Shown here in pieces: positions 54,615 to 64,000 of a stretch of DNA of 64,000 nucleotides. Below the pieces are notes generated by a model. That model was given only the letters and a program-made list of their open reading frames with translations, ran no database searches and was not told the origin of the DNA. The position numbers and the translations under genes were made by a program. The stretch is taken from positions 55,480,012 to 55,544,011 of the forward strand of contig OY997590.1 in assembly GCA_963921825.1 (NCBI GenBank), in the 5' to 3' direction. Source of the stretch: Erodium maritimum. Its lineage: Eukaryota > Streptophyta > Magnoliopsida > Geraniales > Geraniaceae. The first letter of the stretch is position 1. Each line of letters opens with the position of its first letter.

Positions 54615-55876
54615 GAGCATCTATACCGTATTGACTTGACACACGGTTTGCGACTCGTGTAGCGTGCGACGTGCGCGGTTTAGAATCACTAAACCACAAG
54701 TTATAACCACAACTCATGACTCCAGTTCACAAACATGAACCGTGATTCGCAACTTGCAAGTCAACGGCCAACTAATGGGGAAGCGATATGTGGCGATGAG
54801 GTGGAAAAAATCAGACGGTTGGCTAACGGTCTAAAAGGGTAATATTTTTTTAATTAAATAAAATCAGAAATTAACTAAAAAAAAAAAAAAATTCCCCATC
54901 TATAAATACCCCCATCACATTCATCAAACCACCAACATTTTCTACTTATTCCTCAATTTTCTCTCGAAGAATCCACATCCCACAAATTTGGTTTCTTCGA
55001 GCTATGAATGAGTATGAAGCCAACAATCGTCCAATGGGGGAATGAATTAGGACGAGAGAGCGACATAGAGAGAAATGCTAATTATCGGCGCAATGAGGCA
55101 AATGGTAGAAAGTGGGGAACCTTTCCGAAGAGAGATTAACCGAGGTCATGCGGAAGGCCACAAGCGCCTAATGCATGATTATTTTGTCAAGAACCCCAAC
55201 TATGGGCCCGAGATTTTTAGGTGTCGATTCCGTATGAGCCGACCACTTTTCATTCAGGTGATGCAAAATGTAGCGGAGCATGACGATTACTTCGTCCAAA
55301 AGCCAAACTCTTTCGGACACATGGGGTTATCAACACACCAAAAAAACGTGATACGAATGCTAGCGTACAGTTGCTTAGTTTATTCATTGGACGAATCCCT
55401 CCGACTTGGGGTAAGTACCATACTCGAACGTGTACGCCGATTTTGCAAGGTCATTGTTGAGGTTTTTATGGTTGAGTACAGGCATAAACCAACTGGCGAA
55501 GGACTTGACCCGATTACTGGAATTGGGATACAAGAAAGGGTTCCCCATATGATTGGAAGTCTTGACTAACTGCATTGGGAGTGGAATAAATGCCCAACCG
55601 TGATGCAAGGCCGCTTTGAACGGGGAGACCACCACGACCATCTATCCATACTGTTGGAAGTTGTAACGTCACGTGATTTATGGCTTTGGCATTCGAATTT
55701 CAAAATGACTGGCTCAAACAATGACATCAACGTTCTCAACGCCGACCACTTATTTAAAGATGCCCTTGTCGGCCCTGACTATTCTGTGCACTTCGAGATC
55801 AACGAGCATCAAGACAACCGACCTTATTATTTGGTTGACGATATTTACCCACCATAGAGTCGGTTGGTGATGTTCA
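54615..55876 (+). mobile_element. PIF/Harbinger transposon, left part
   Basis: It begins gagcatctataccgtattg directly after TAA (54612-54614), like the MITE at 4421. It has a leader with tataaatac at about 54900-54910, then a transposase frame. A copia element cut it at 55876. The other half and the second TIR lie beyond the right edge, so its length is unknown. Confidence 0.72.
55075..55857 (+). pseudogene. Harbinger transposase (HARBI1/Plant_tran-like)
   Basis: The frame reads INRGHAEGHKRLMHDYFVKN, FRCRFRMSRPLFIQVM, AYSCLVYSLDESLRLG, then GSLD with a stop at 55567-55569, LHWEWNKCPTV, DHLSILLEVVTSRDLWLWHS and SNNDINVLNADHLF, ending YYLVDDIYPP. This is the order of the plant Harbinger nuclease, with the first Asp in GSLD and the second in NNDINVL. 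The third acidic residue lies past the copia insertion. Besides the nonsense codon, the N-terminus appears shifted: a start at about 55005 reads in another frame. In life the protein would cut at TIRs and insert at TWA sites together with a Myb-like partner, which is not seen here. Confidence 0.88.
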
Positions 55877-57563
55877 TGTTGGGTCTCGAGGTAGGGTTGG
55901 AGATGAACCAACTCGCAGCGGAAAATCAATGAAAACCAAGAGACAATTAGAACCATGAAACAACTAACAAAGAATGGATTAACAAGAGAAAAATTCAGCA
56001 CTAGTTCTTACCAAAACAAGAACACCGGTTAACGAATGATTGGCTTGAGTCTCCAAGACGCCTACGTATCCACATGGGAATCAAAGCCACGTAGTTCTTC
56101 TCTTTGAGGACTCAAGAACACAAAAATGGAGGAGGAAACTAGCCAAACCCGAAATGGCCATGGAAGAGGGAGAGAAAATGTGTTTCCTATTCTTGTCTTG
56201 TGTTTGTTATGTTGAAAAAAGATGACTTAAACATAACAAAACCCATACTTGTCCAACTAAAGGCATGGGACAAGTATGGTTTCAAGTAAGGTGTAAATAA
56301 GACAAAGTATGGCAAGACAAGATTGGGTTAGGTGGTGAATCACCAACACCTTAATCCTTGTCTTGCTTACTTAGTACTAATTAATCAAGACTTGATTAAT
56401 TAGTTGCATGGGCCTTGGTTGCATGGGCCCTTCATGGGCCTCTTGGAACATGGCCCGTGACCATTTCCAACGAGGTCCCGTGATTCGCTCATCGCCTCCA
56501 AGCCTTCCATACCGGAAATGTCCAACATTATCCGACGCGATCAATCCCAAGACTCCAAGCCTTGTCTCGATCCGTAAAGTCCTATTCACTTACGGGCACA
56601 TGACCCAAAACCCAGTTTTGGTCATATCCCGAGACAACTCCCTTTTGGCCATTCTCCATAAATGTGTCAATGAGTTTCATCCTCCGGTGTGACCCTTAGG
56701 TTATGCATGTCAATAGATCAACGTAAAATCCCATTTTACTTGATCCTATTTAAGTGGCAACTAACGAGACTTTAGTATTGCCTGACACTGCATAGCGAAT
56801 CGACCCTGTCGATTCTAACCTTTCCGTCGTCCCTGTCATTATCCTTTTATCTCCGATATCCTGATTGAGATAAGGCATAGAGCCGTCATTCTTATTATTC
56901 TCAATCACCGTCCCTTGATATGTGAGATGACTGAAGATATGATACCCAGTATCATGTGCATGGCCATGCTATTCTTCCAGTCACTCTCGATCAAGCGGCT
57001 GAGAACCGATATCTTTCCCATACCTTAGTATGAGGGATAAATCCCTTAGCCGTCTTTCGTGTCACTCATGTAGCCCGTCCCCAAGCCAATCCTGGCCGTT
57101 ATGGAAGCCCTGTTACGGACAACGTTAGGCTCAGGTCAAACTCAGTTGTTGACTACATAGCGATCACAAAGACTCCTTGGTCTAAGGATACATGACAAGC
57201 TACAACACTGAATATGTTCATGACTTAATCTATGGCACATATTCAGGGCGGGTCGTCCAATATCATGTCCCACATGATATCTATGATCAGACTCCGGAAT
57301 CCCATTCCAATGACTAACAGAACGTAAGCCATAAAGAGCCATCTTTCATACTAGTCACTTCTAGTGAAGCTTTGTTGACTAGGGACCCATCGAGTGTGAT
57401 CTATCTCGATCTATGGTTCTATTCGCATGGTGGGCATAGATCAGAGCACACATCGATATATTACTCCAACACATAAGTAATATAAAGCCGCTTTAATTTT
57501 ATTGCTAACGATGATATATACATTTGGACATTTAGGATTGAACTACGGGCACTAAGACTAACA
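55877..57563 (-). repeat. Copia 3' LTR
   Basis: A 1,687-bp LTR, TG...CA, almost identical to the solo LTR at 282-1970 and to the visible part of the 5' LTR. Confidence 0.95.
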
Positions 57564-57574
57564 ATCTCCCACTT
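57564..57574 (-). other. Polypurine tract of copia element
   Basis: On the minus strand aagtgggagat abuts the 3' LTR, the expected plus-strand primer. Confidence 0.85.
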
Positions 57575-57714
57575 GCCCTAGTTCCAATCTAAACTCCAAT
57601 ATGTCCCCATCGACTTTACATGTCTAACATGTTCAGGCAGTGACACTGCCTTAGTCAAAGGGTTGGCTATGTTATCATCTATTGCAATATCGGTTATCTT
57701 CACTTCACCTCAGT

Positions 57715-58020
57715 TCAGTATTTATCTGATGAGGTGGATACGCCGCAGTACATGTTTGGATTTGTTATGCGATCTAGGATTTTAGCTTGCGCAATGGCCC
57801 TTGTGTTGTCGCAAAATGGATTCACCGGACTGGATGGGTTTTTAATTACACCCAGCCCTGCCATGAATTTCCAAATCCACATAGCCTCCTTAGCTGCCTC
57901 TGTAGCATCCATGTACTTGGCCTCTGTCGTAGATTCGGCAATGGTATCTTGCTTTACGCTTTCCCAGCTAAAGCTCTGCCATTCAGCGTAAACACATATC
58001 CTGATTGACTTCTAAAGTCA
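57715..58020 (-). pseudogene. Copia RNase H C-terminal part
   Basis: The minus-strand readings QSGYVFTLNGRALAGKA and TEAKYMDATEAAKEAMWIWK, FCDNTRAIAQAK are the end of copia RNase H (QSGYVF...W.S.KQ......EAEY......EA.WL..L.....C.DN..A). A frameshift near 57960 separates the two parts and a stop follows GKA. The first RNase H half is missing or scrambled between here and 58232. Confidence 0.85.
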
Positions 58021-58231
58021 TCTGGATTTGTCTTGGAAAACTAGCGTCTACTCATCCTTCGACGACTAGTTCAGCATCATCTTTCCCCCGGGTTAGAATG
58101 ATGTCTACTGGTACAACATAAGGCTTACGAGACGTTTGGTCTCATACATGTCATGGAATATATGATCGATCCTGCCCCCAGGCGCATAGGATTCTCATCA
58201 TCCTTTTCAGCTCATCAGGTGTCTTAGGACA

Positions 58232-59138
58232 CTAAGTCTTGCTGAGATGAATGCCATGACTAGTGGGTAAGAGTCCTTTCTTTGAATCGAGCATTAAGAA
58301 CCTACTCAATGCCTTGTTCACATAGGTTCCCTGACTTAAATCCAAGACCCTCTTGGTGCGATCTCTACATATCTTAATCCTTAAGATATGAGAAGCATCG
58401 CCTAAGTCCTTTATTGAAAAACACTTCCTCAACCAAGCTTTAGTCTCGTGCAAGGTTGGGATGTCGTTTTCAATGAGAACCAGAAAGGTAATATTGCTCC
58501 CACTAGCCTTCTTATAAACGCAATATTCATCCTCGTTCTTGATTAAGCCAAATCCAATTACAGCTTCATCAAAACGAAGGATCCAACTCCGAGAAGTTCG
58601 TTTCAATCCATAAATGGATTTCAACAACTTATAAATCTTTCCTTTATTCTTCGGATCATCAAAACCTTTGGGCCGAGACATACAAACGTACTCAGTCAAA
58701 TTTCCATTTAGGAAAGCGGTTTTGACATCCACTTGCCATATCTCGTAATTATGATACGCAGTTATGTCAAGAAGAATTTGGATCGATTTTGACCATAGCC
58801 ACTAAGGAGAAGGTTTCCTCATAGTCAATCCATTGGATCTGCCTATAACCTTTCGCCACCAGTTGAGCTTTGTAGGTCAGAGGGTTTCCGTCCATGTCCA
58901 TCTTCACCTTGAAGATCCATTTGCATCCTATGGTCCTCACACCATTGATGGGATCAACCGGTTCCCAGACTCGGTTGTCCGACATGGATTGCATTTCCTC
59001 CCTCATGGCTCCCAGCCATAACTCGGAGTTGGGCCCATCCACGACTTCCTGAAAGGTGGCTGGATCATCGTGATCCACCATGACTTCATTGTCACCTCCG
59101 GATACCATATCTTGGAGGTGGAAGATTGATCCTTTCAA
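58232..59138 (-). pseudogene. Copia reverse transcriptase
   Basis: Segment one (59138-58767) reads EEMQSMSDNRVWEPVD, GCKWIFKVKMDMDGN, YKAQLVAKGYRQ, YEETFSLVAMVK. Segment two (58732-58232) reads MDVKTAFLNGNLTEYVCMSR, SIYGLKRTSRSW, KDLGDASHILRIKICRDR. These are successive copia RT blocks. A frameshift lies between the segments near 58750. The catalytic YVDD box, expected after FLVL in segment two, is replaced by IENDIPTL, so the enzyme cannot work. Confidence 0.92.
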
Positions 59139-59226
59139 ATCGCCTTGGACCTTCCGGAATTGTAACAGGAATTGGTTCTTACTCTACGACAATCTCTGGC
59201 TCCTTTCTACTGGGTTGCCAATTGGT

Positions 59227-59496
59227 TTAGACAGATCTGTACCATCCTGAATTTCTTCGAGATGCACAGTCCTCCCAATGACGTCTTTGGAAACAAAACT
59301 TCTTTTCCATAAAGACCCCACCCCAAGCGACGAACACCATGTTCTCACTGGGATTGTAGAAATAGTATCCCCTTGTTGCTTTGGGATACCACACGAAGGT
59401 GCATATCTCAGATCTTGGTTCGAGCTTAGTCGAAACCAAATGTTTCACATAAGCCTCGCAACCACAAATCTTTAGGAAGGACAAAGCGGGCATCAT
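59227..59496 (-). pseudogene. Copia integrase C-terminal part
   Basis: The reading LKICGCEAYVKHLVSTKLEP, CTFVWYPKATRGYYFYNPSE, VFVAWGGVFMEKKF is the conserved copia segment after the integrase core (L..WGC.AYV......KL..RS..C.FVGYP..TKGY.FY.P...KVFV.R...F.E). Trp-Gly has become Cys-Gly and FVGYP has become FVWYP. Confidence 0.88.
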
Positions 59497-59674
59497 CCCG
59501 TACCATTTTTAAAATGGTGTCCCTTCCACACCATGCGTCGAAGCCCGATTCACTATGAATGCGGTCGTCTCTAGAGCAAAACCCCTAAAAGAGATTGGGA
59601 GATCAGTCCAACTAATCATGGAACAGACCATTGTCTAACAATGTCCGATTTCTCCGTTTGGCTACACCTTTCAA

Positions 59675-60463
59675 CTACAGTGACCTAGGAGGAGTCCATT
59701 CCAAAAGGATCCCATTCTCTTTTAGATGATCTAATAACTCTGTGGTCAAGTATTTTCCACCTCGATCCAATCGAAGTGCCTTAATACCTTTGTCGAGCTG
59801 GTTTTCTACTATAGTCTTAAACTCTTTGAATTTATCAAAAGCTTCAGACTTATGTCTCACCGAATAGACATAACCATATTTACTGTAATCATCAGTAAAT
59901 GTGATAAAGTAGCTAAAACCCCTCCTGGCAAGTGAACTTATTGGTCTACACACATTCGAGTGTATCAGCCCCAATAATTCACCCGCCCTTTCATCGCGAT
60001 CGATAAAGGGCACTTTAGTCATTTTGCCCATCAAACAAACCTTGCACCTATCGATCGAATGGAATTCGAATGAACCTGAAAGCCCGCACTTCTGAAGTGC
60101 TGATAGGCGCTTCTTGTTTATGCGACCCAAATGACAGTACCATAACAGAGTTAGGTTTAAATCGTTGGATTTAGGCCTCTTGGTATTAACGGAATATATA
60201 GAACTTGAGGCATTGTTACCCATATCTAATATGTACAATCCTCCAACCATGTCAGTACTGGTATAAAACATATCATTGCATAGAACATTGAAAACTCCAT
60301 TTCCAATATTAACATTATATCCTTCCTTGTCAAACACGGATACAGATATAATATTCCTACTAAGAGTAGGTATGCAATATACATTATACAATACTAAGAC
60401 AAGGCCTCTTGGCAAAGCAAGACTCATGGATCCTACAGCAGTTGCCACAACTCTGAGGTCCAT
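59675..60463 (-). pseudogene. Copia GAG-pre-integrase and integrase core
   Basis: This longest piece (262 codons) carries YCIPTLSRNIISVS (pre-integrase), HLGRINKKRLSALQK with CKVCLMGKMTKVPF (HHCC zinc-binding domain), and the catalytic core IHSNVCRPISS, FITFTDDYSKYGYVY, LRLDRGGKYL. The first catalytic residue, normally Asp in IHSDVCGP, is Asn. The second Asp (TDDYS) is kept. The frame ends LLEWTPPRSL before the catalytic Glu region is complete. The enzyme would insert copia DNA into the genome, but this copy is inactive. Confidence 0.92.
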
Positions 60464-60482
60464 TTCGTGCTTTCCAAATCTC

Positions 60483-61092
60483 TCATACTTTCAGCCACCA
60501 TATATTAGTGCATGTGTGAGATTCAGTCATGGTATCTAATACCCATGAATCTTTGGAAGTAGAGAGATGTAGCTCTATAGAGTTAATACCGAATGAAGGC
60601 ACGATCCCACCGCCCTTCCTTAGATCATCCAGGTTTCCTGATGAAGGCGCAGTCCTACTGCCCTTCTTCAGATCATCCAGGCTATTTGATGAAGGCGCAG
60701 TCCCACTGCCCTTCTTCAGATCAGCCGTGAACTTCCTATAATCCCGGTTCCAATGACCAGGCTGTTGGCAGTAGAAGCAGACATTCTCAGGTGTCTCATC
60801 TTTCCTGCCAAGTGCGCATGGGCCCAGCCCTTGCCACTTCCAATTCCCTTGTTGACCATCAGAATATCCTTGGATCCCAGATCCCTGAGATATTCTTCTC
60901 AGCAGCTGATGACACTTCATGTAACTCTGATATGGTCTTAGAGACAGCCTTGTCAAGGACATATTCTTTGCGTTCAGACTTGAGGACTATCCTCAAAATT
61001 CTGTACCAGTCCAAATAGTTTGTCCCATTTAGCTTGACCCTGTCAAGAATGGTTTTTAATGACAAACTATTAATGTTCGCTGAATTTGCCAT
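60483..61092 (-). pseudogene. Copia gag with knuckle, and protease start
   Basis: Gag begins at 61092: MANSANINSLSLKTILDRVK, LNGTNYLDWYRILRIVLKSE, the usual copia N-terminus. After VLDKAV the sequence jumps in another frame to a knuckle, CFYCQQPGHWNRDY, whose last Cys is Tyr. The normal gag middle (well over 100 residues) is deleted. Three 16-residue repeats (DLKKGSGTAPSS...) follow, then SWVLDTMTESH, in which the protease active site DTG reads DTM. Each change is visible in the sequence. Confidence 0.88.
60593..60736 (-). repeat. Triple 48-bp in-frame repeat in copia gag
   Basis: Units start (plus strand) at atgaaggc, positions 60593, 60641 and 60689. They encode three similar 16-residue blocks on the minus strand, between the zinc knuckle and the protease. 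Confidence 0.9.
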
Positions 61093-62636
61093 TTGATCTA
61101 CAACAGATAAAATTCAATCAGTAAACTGAATAAATTTTATGAAGATCAAGCTTAAACACCAACAATCAATTCTAAACCTTTAGAATCTGAAACCAAGATC
61201 CTTGATTCACTCGATTAAGCTGAACTAATGCTCACCACTTAATCGAGCTATGTAGGTAGGACTCCATCCAATCACATCCAATGTGACTCTTGGCTAGGGT
61301 ATGTACTTATGTACACGACTTACCCTATCTGTTACCCTAGCTCAACCTCAGGCCGAGAATCGTAGTCGGGTCCACCAATTTTCAACTATGGCTCGTCATT
61401 ATGTAGGTGCTCCGCTAATGCGCACGACACCCACATATGTCGTCCAAACCTACTACCCCGCTTCCCCATGGATGCTCCGCTAATGCGCACGACACCCATA
61501 GGACGGGGAGGTAGTAAGGTGTTGATGATTGGGAGGTATCGGACATGACCCGCTTTTACTTGTCCAGTTGTGTTTAAAACTTTGGCACATCCTAGATGCG
61601 ATGAGCACATCAACTACATTCCAAATGCAATGATGCCTCAAATTACATCCAATGTAATTCTTCCTTTGAGCCCGTCAACTACATCCAATGCAATGACGGT
61701 TCTAAGGGTTCACACACAAGGATTAAAATTCCAATTTTATCTTTGCATGTGAGGTGATATGCTTGGTAAATAAAGTTAAGCATGCAATTCTAAAACACAT
61801 AGAATTAATCATGCATAAACTAAACCAAGCATAAAGCGATAAATGTGCACATAATAGCCCCCTAAACTAACTCCCACTAGCTTCTTGAGCTCCACCGACT
61901 CCAAGCCGATGCCAACACCCGAAAAGCCACCAAATGACCTTTTCGCCCTTTCTTCGTCTTGAGTAAAAAATTACAATTTAATACACGACTCGCAGGTCGG
62001 GAATAAATAAATATTACAAACAAGTGGTTCGACGACCACACCTTGAAAGAATAATTACACGTTAACTCTAACGGCTCGCAGGCCGTGAAAAGCGATAAAT
62101 AATTAAATCGAGCTCGGGGCTATTATGTACACCATGCCAACATCACATCACACATCGTGTTATCAAACAAGCATGTTATCAAACATCATGTGATTTTCTG
62201 GTTTTAATTAATAGCCAAGTTTCGAAAATTTTTTGATGCTCGGTTTATCGAAACCGTTCAAAAATGAAACTTTTGAACATTTGATCTTCGAGTTCATCAT
62301 GACGGTTCCAAACTCGTCATAACTAACAAAACGGTTTAGCCTTGGCATATCAACCATCCAATGGTCATGCTTGGCCTAGCTCCGTCCAACGGAGCCCCGT
62401 TCGGTCCCGGTTTCGGCTCCCCGAGAGTCCCGCTCCCGAGACCCGAAAAATCAAATTTTTTTCAAAATTTCCAGATTTGAAATAATTTTCAAAAAATCAT
62501 TTTACATGTATTAAATCCATAAACAATAATTTAAAACATGTTATCAAACAATTTAGCAAAACAACATGCCAAAAACGAAACTTTCAAGCAAAACCGAAAC
62601 TTTGAACACCGTCTTGTGAATCCCGAAGGTAGCACG
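61093..62636 (-). other. Copia leader, non-coding
   Basis: About 1.5 kb between primer site and gag hold no gene. A 25-bp phrase, gctccgctaatgcgcacgac and following bases, occurs twice 65 bp apart (about 61408 and 61473). The phrase acatccaatg recurs several times (61266-61690). Confidence 0.7.
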
Positions 62637-62648
62637 GCTCTGATACCA
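62637..62648 (-). other. Primer binding site, initiator Met tRNA type
   Basis: The minus strand reads tggtatcagagc one base after the end of the 5' LTR. It is the same tRNA primer type as that of the gypsy element at 11726. Confidence 0.93.
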
Positions 62649-62649
62649 C

Positions 62650-64000
62650 TGTTGGGTCTCGAGGTAGGGTTGGAGATGAACCAACTCGCAGCGGAAAATC
62701 AATGAAAACCAAGAGACAATTAGAACCATGAAACAACTAACAAAGAATGGATTAACAAGAGAAAAATTCAGCACTAGTTCTTACCAAAACAAGAACACCG
62801 GTTAACGAATGATTGGCTTGAGTCTCCAAGACGCCTACGTATCCACATGGGAATCAAAGCCACGTAGTTCTTCTCTTTGAGGACTCAAGAACACAAAAAT
62901 GGAGGAGGAAACTAGCCAAACCCGAAATGGCCATGGAAGAGGGAGAGAAAATGTGTTTCCTATTCTTGTCTTGTGTTTGTTATGTTGAAAAAAGATGACT
63001 TACACATAACAAAACCCATACTTGTCCAACTAAAGGCATGGGACAAGTATGGTTTCAAGTAAGGTGTAAATAAGACAAAGTATGGCAAGACAAGATTGGG
63101 TTAGGTGGTGAATCACCAACACCTTAATCCTTGTCTTGCTTACTTAGTACTAATTAATCAAGACTTGATTAATTAGTTGCATGGGCCTTGGTTGCATGGG
63201 CCCTTCATGGGCCTCTTGGAACATGGCCCGTGACCATTTCCAACGAGGTCCCGTGATTCGCTCATCGCCTCCAAGCCTTCCATACCGGAAATGTCCAACA
63301 TTATCCGACGCGATCAATCCCAAGACTCCAAGCCTTGTCTCGATCCGTAAAGTCCTATTCACTTACGGGCACATGACCCAAAACCCAGTTTTGGTCATAT
63401 CCCGAGACAACTCCCTTTTGGCCATTCTCCATAAATGTGTCAATGAGTTTCATCCTCCGGTGTGACCCTTAGGTTATGCATGTCAATAGATCAACGTAAA
63501 ATCCCATTTTACTTGATCCTATTTAAGTGGCAACTAACGAGACTTTAGTATTGCCTGACACTGCATAGCGAATCGACCCTGTCGATTCTAACCTTTCCGT
63601 CGTCCCTGTCATTATCCTTTTATCTCCGATATCCTGATTGAGATAAGGCATAGAGCCGTCATTCTTATTATTCTCAATCACCGTCCCTTGATATGTGAGA
63701 TGACTGAAGATATGATACCCAGTATCATGTGCATGGCCATGCTATTCTTCCAGTCACTCTCGATCAAGCGGCTGAGAACCGATATCTTTCCCATACCTTA
63801 GTATGAGGGATAAATCCCTTAGCCGTCTTTCGTGTCACTCATGTAGCCCGTCCCCAAGCCAATCCTGGCCGTTATGGAAGCCCTGTTACGGACAACGTTA
63901 GGCTCAGGTCAAACTCAGTTGTTGACTACATAGCGATCACAAAGACTCCTTGGTCTAAGGATACATGACAAGCTACAACACTGAATATGTTCATGACTTA
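62650..64000 (-). repeat. Copia 5' LTR, cut by window end
   Basis: The first 1,351 bp (plus-strand order) of the LTR of the copia element. About 340 bp should lie beyond the window. Confidence 0.95.

Larger units (their letters stand above)
55877..64000 (-). mobile_element. Ty1-copia element, full structure, dead genes
   Basis: On the minus strand it has a 5' LTR (62650 to past the window end), primer site, leader, gag, protease, integrase, RT, RNase H, polypurine tract and 3' LTR (55877-57563). The copia order integrase before RT is clear. The left flank gttca (55872-55876) should be the 5-bp duplication, and its partner is outside the window. The two LTRs differ at only one base that I noticed (56230 region versus 63003 region) over the visible 1,350 bp, whereas the genes carry many stops, frameshifts and lost catalytic residues. 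Confidence 0.95.

Overview
The window is nuclear DNA of a flowering plant, probably a eudicot, and is almost wholly transposable-element sequence. Evidence: plant-type LINEs (ORF1 with DUF4283/CCHC or with an RNA recognition motif), Ty1-copia and Ty3-gypsy elements with Met-tRNA primer sites, PIF/Harbinger and Mutator-like (MULE) DNA transposons, and a terminal exon of a plant ACT-domain (ACR) gene. No complete host gene is visible. The only long undamaged reading frame with recognisable domains is a 479-residue LINE ORF1-type protein.

Layout from left to right. 1-3402: minus-strand LINE ORF2 split by a copia solo LTR (282-1970). 3403-5763: AT-rich debris, a foldback MITE and a Harbinger-derived MITE. 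5764-6098: decayed last exon of an ACR gene. 6323-18382: an ORF1-only LINE inserted just downstream of that exon and holding a 9.7 kb gypsy element (8564-18228). 18618-19979: a MULE; then a LINE RNase H tail; then a second ORF1-only LINE (20588-23077). 23093-27486: GC-rich retroposed pieces of uncertain origin, one with clear target-site duplications (24924-26197), and a short LINE derivative. 28418-33279: a third ORF1-only LINE split by a gypsy solo LTR. 33861-35453: a second copia solo LTR. 35737-36505: a truncated LINE tail. 36629-38753: a LINE with an intact RRM/AT-hook ORF1. About 38765-43117: remnant of an Athila/Tat-like gypsy on the minus strand, holding a MULE with a GC-rich core. 43118-50806: a mini-LINE, a gypsy solo LTR in its left target-site duplication, a second gypsy solo LTR in its body, and a 489-bp MULE inside that LTR. 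51728-53332: a second copy of the GATAAA-rich MULE. 54615-55876: a Harbinger transposase gene cut by a copia element on the minus strand (55877 to past the right edge) whose two LTRs look nearly identical although its genes are dead.

The insertions can be ordered because most carry exact or near-exact target-site duplications that I located by eye: 5 bp for LTR elements, 9 bp for MULEs, 3 bp TAA for Harbinger, 11-18 bp for LINEs. The genes do not form a pathway. They are parasites nested in one another, and several (ORF1-only LINEs, the coding-dead copia, the deleted gypsy, the small MULEs) must have depended on enzymes supplied from elsewhere in the genome. I found no CRISPR, operon, tRNA or rRNA and no convincing new host system. 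The best lead is the recurrent class of short LINEs carrying only ORF1, one with an open RRM protein.
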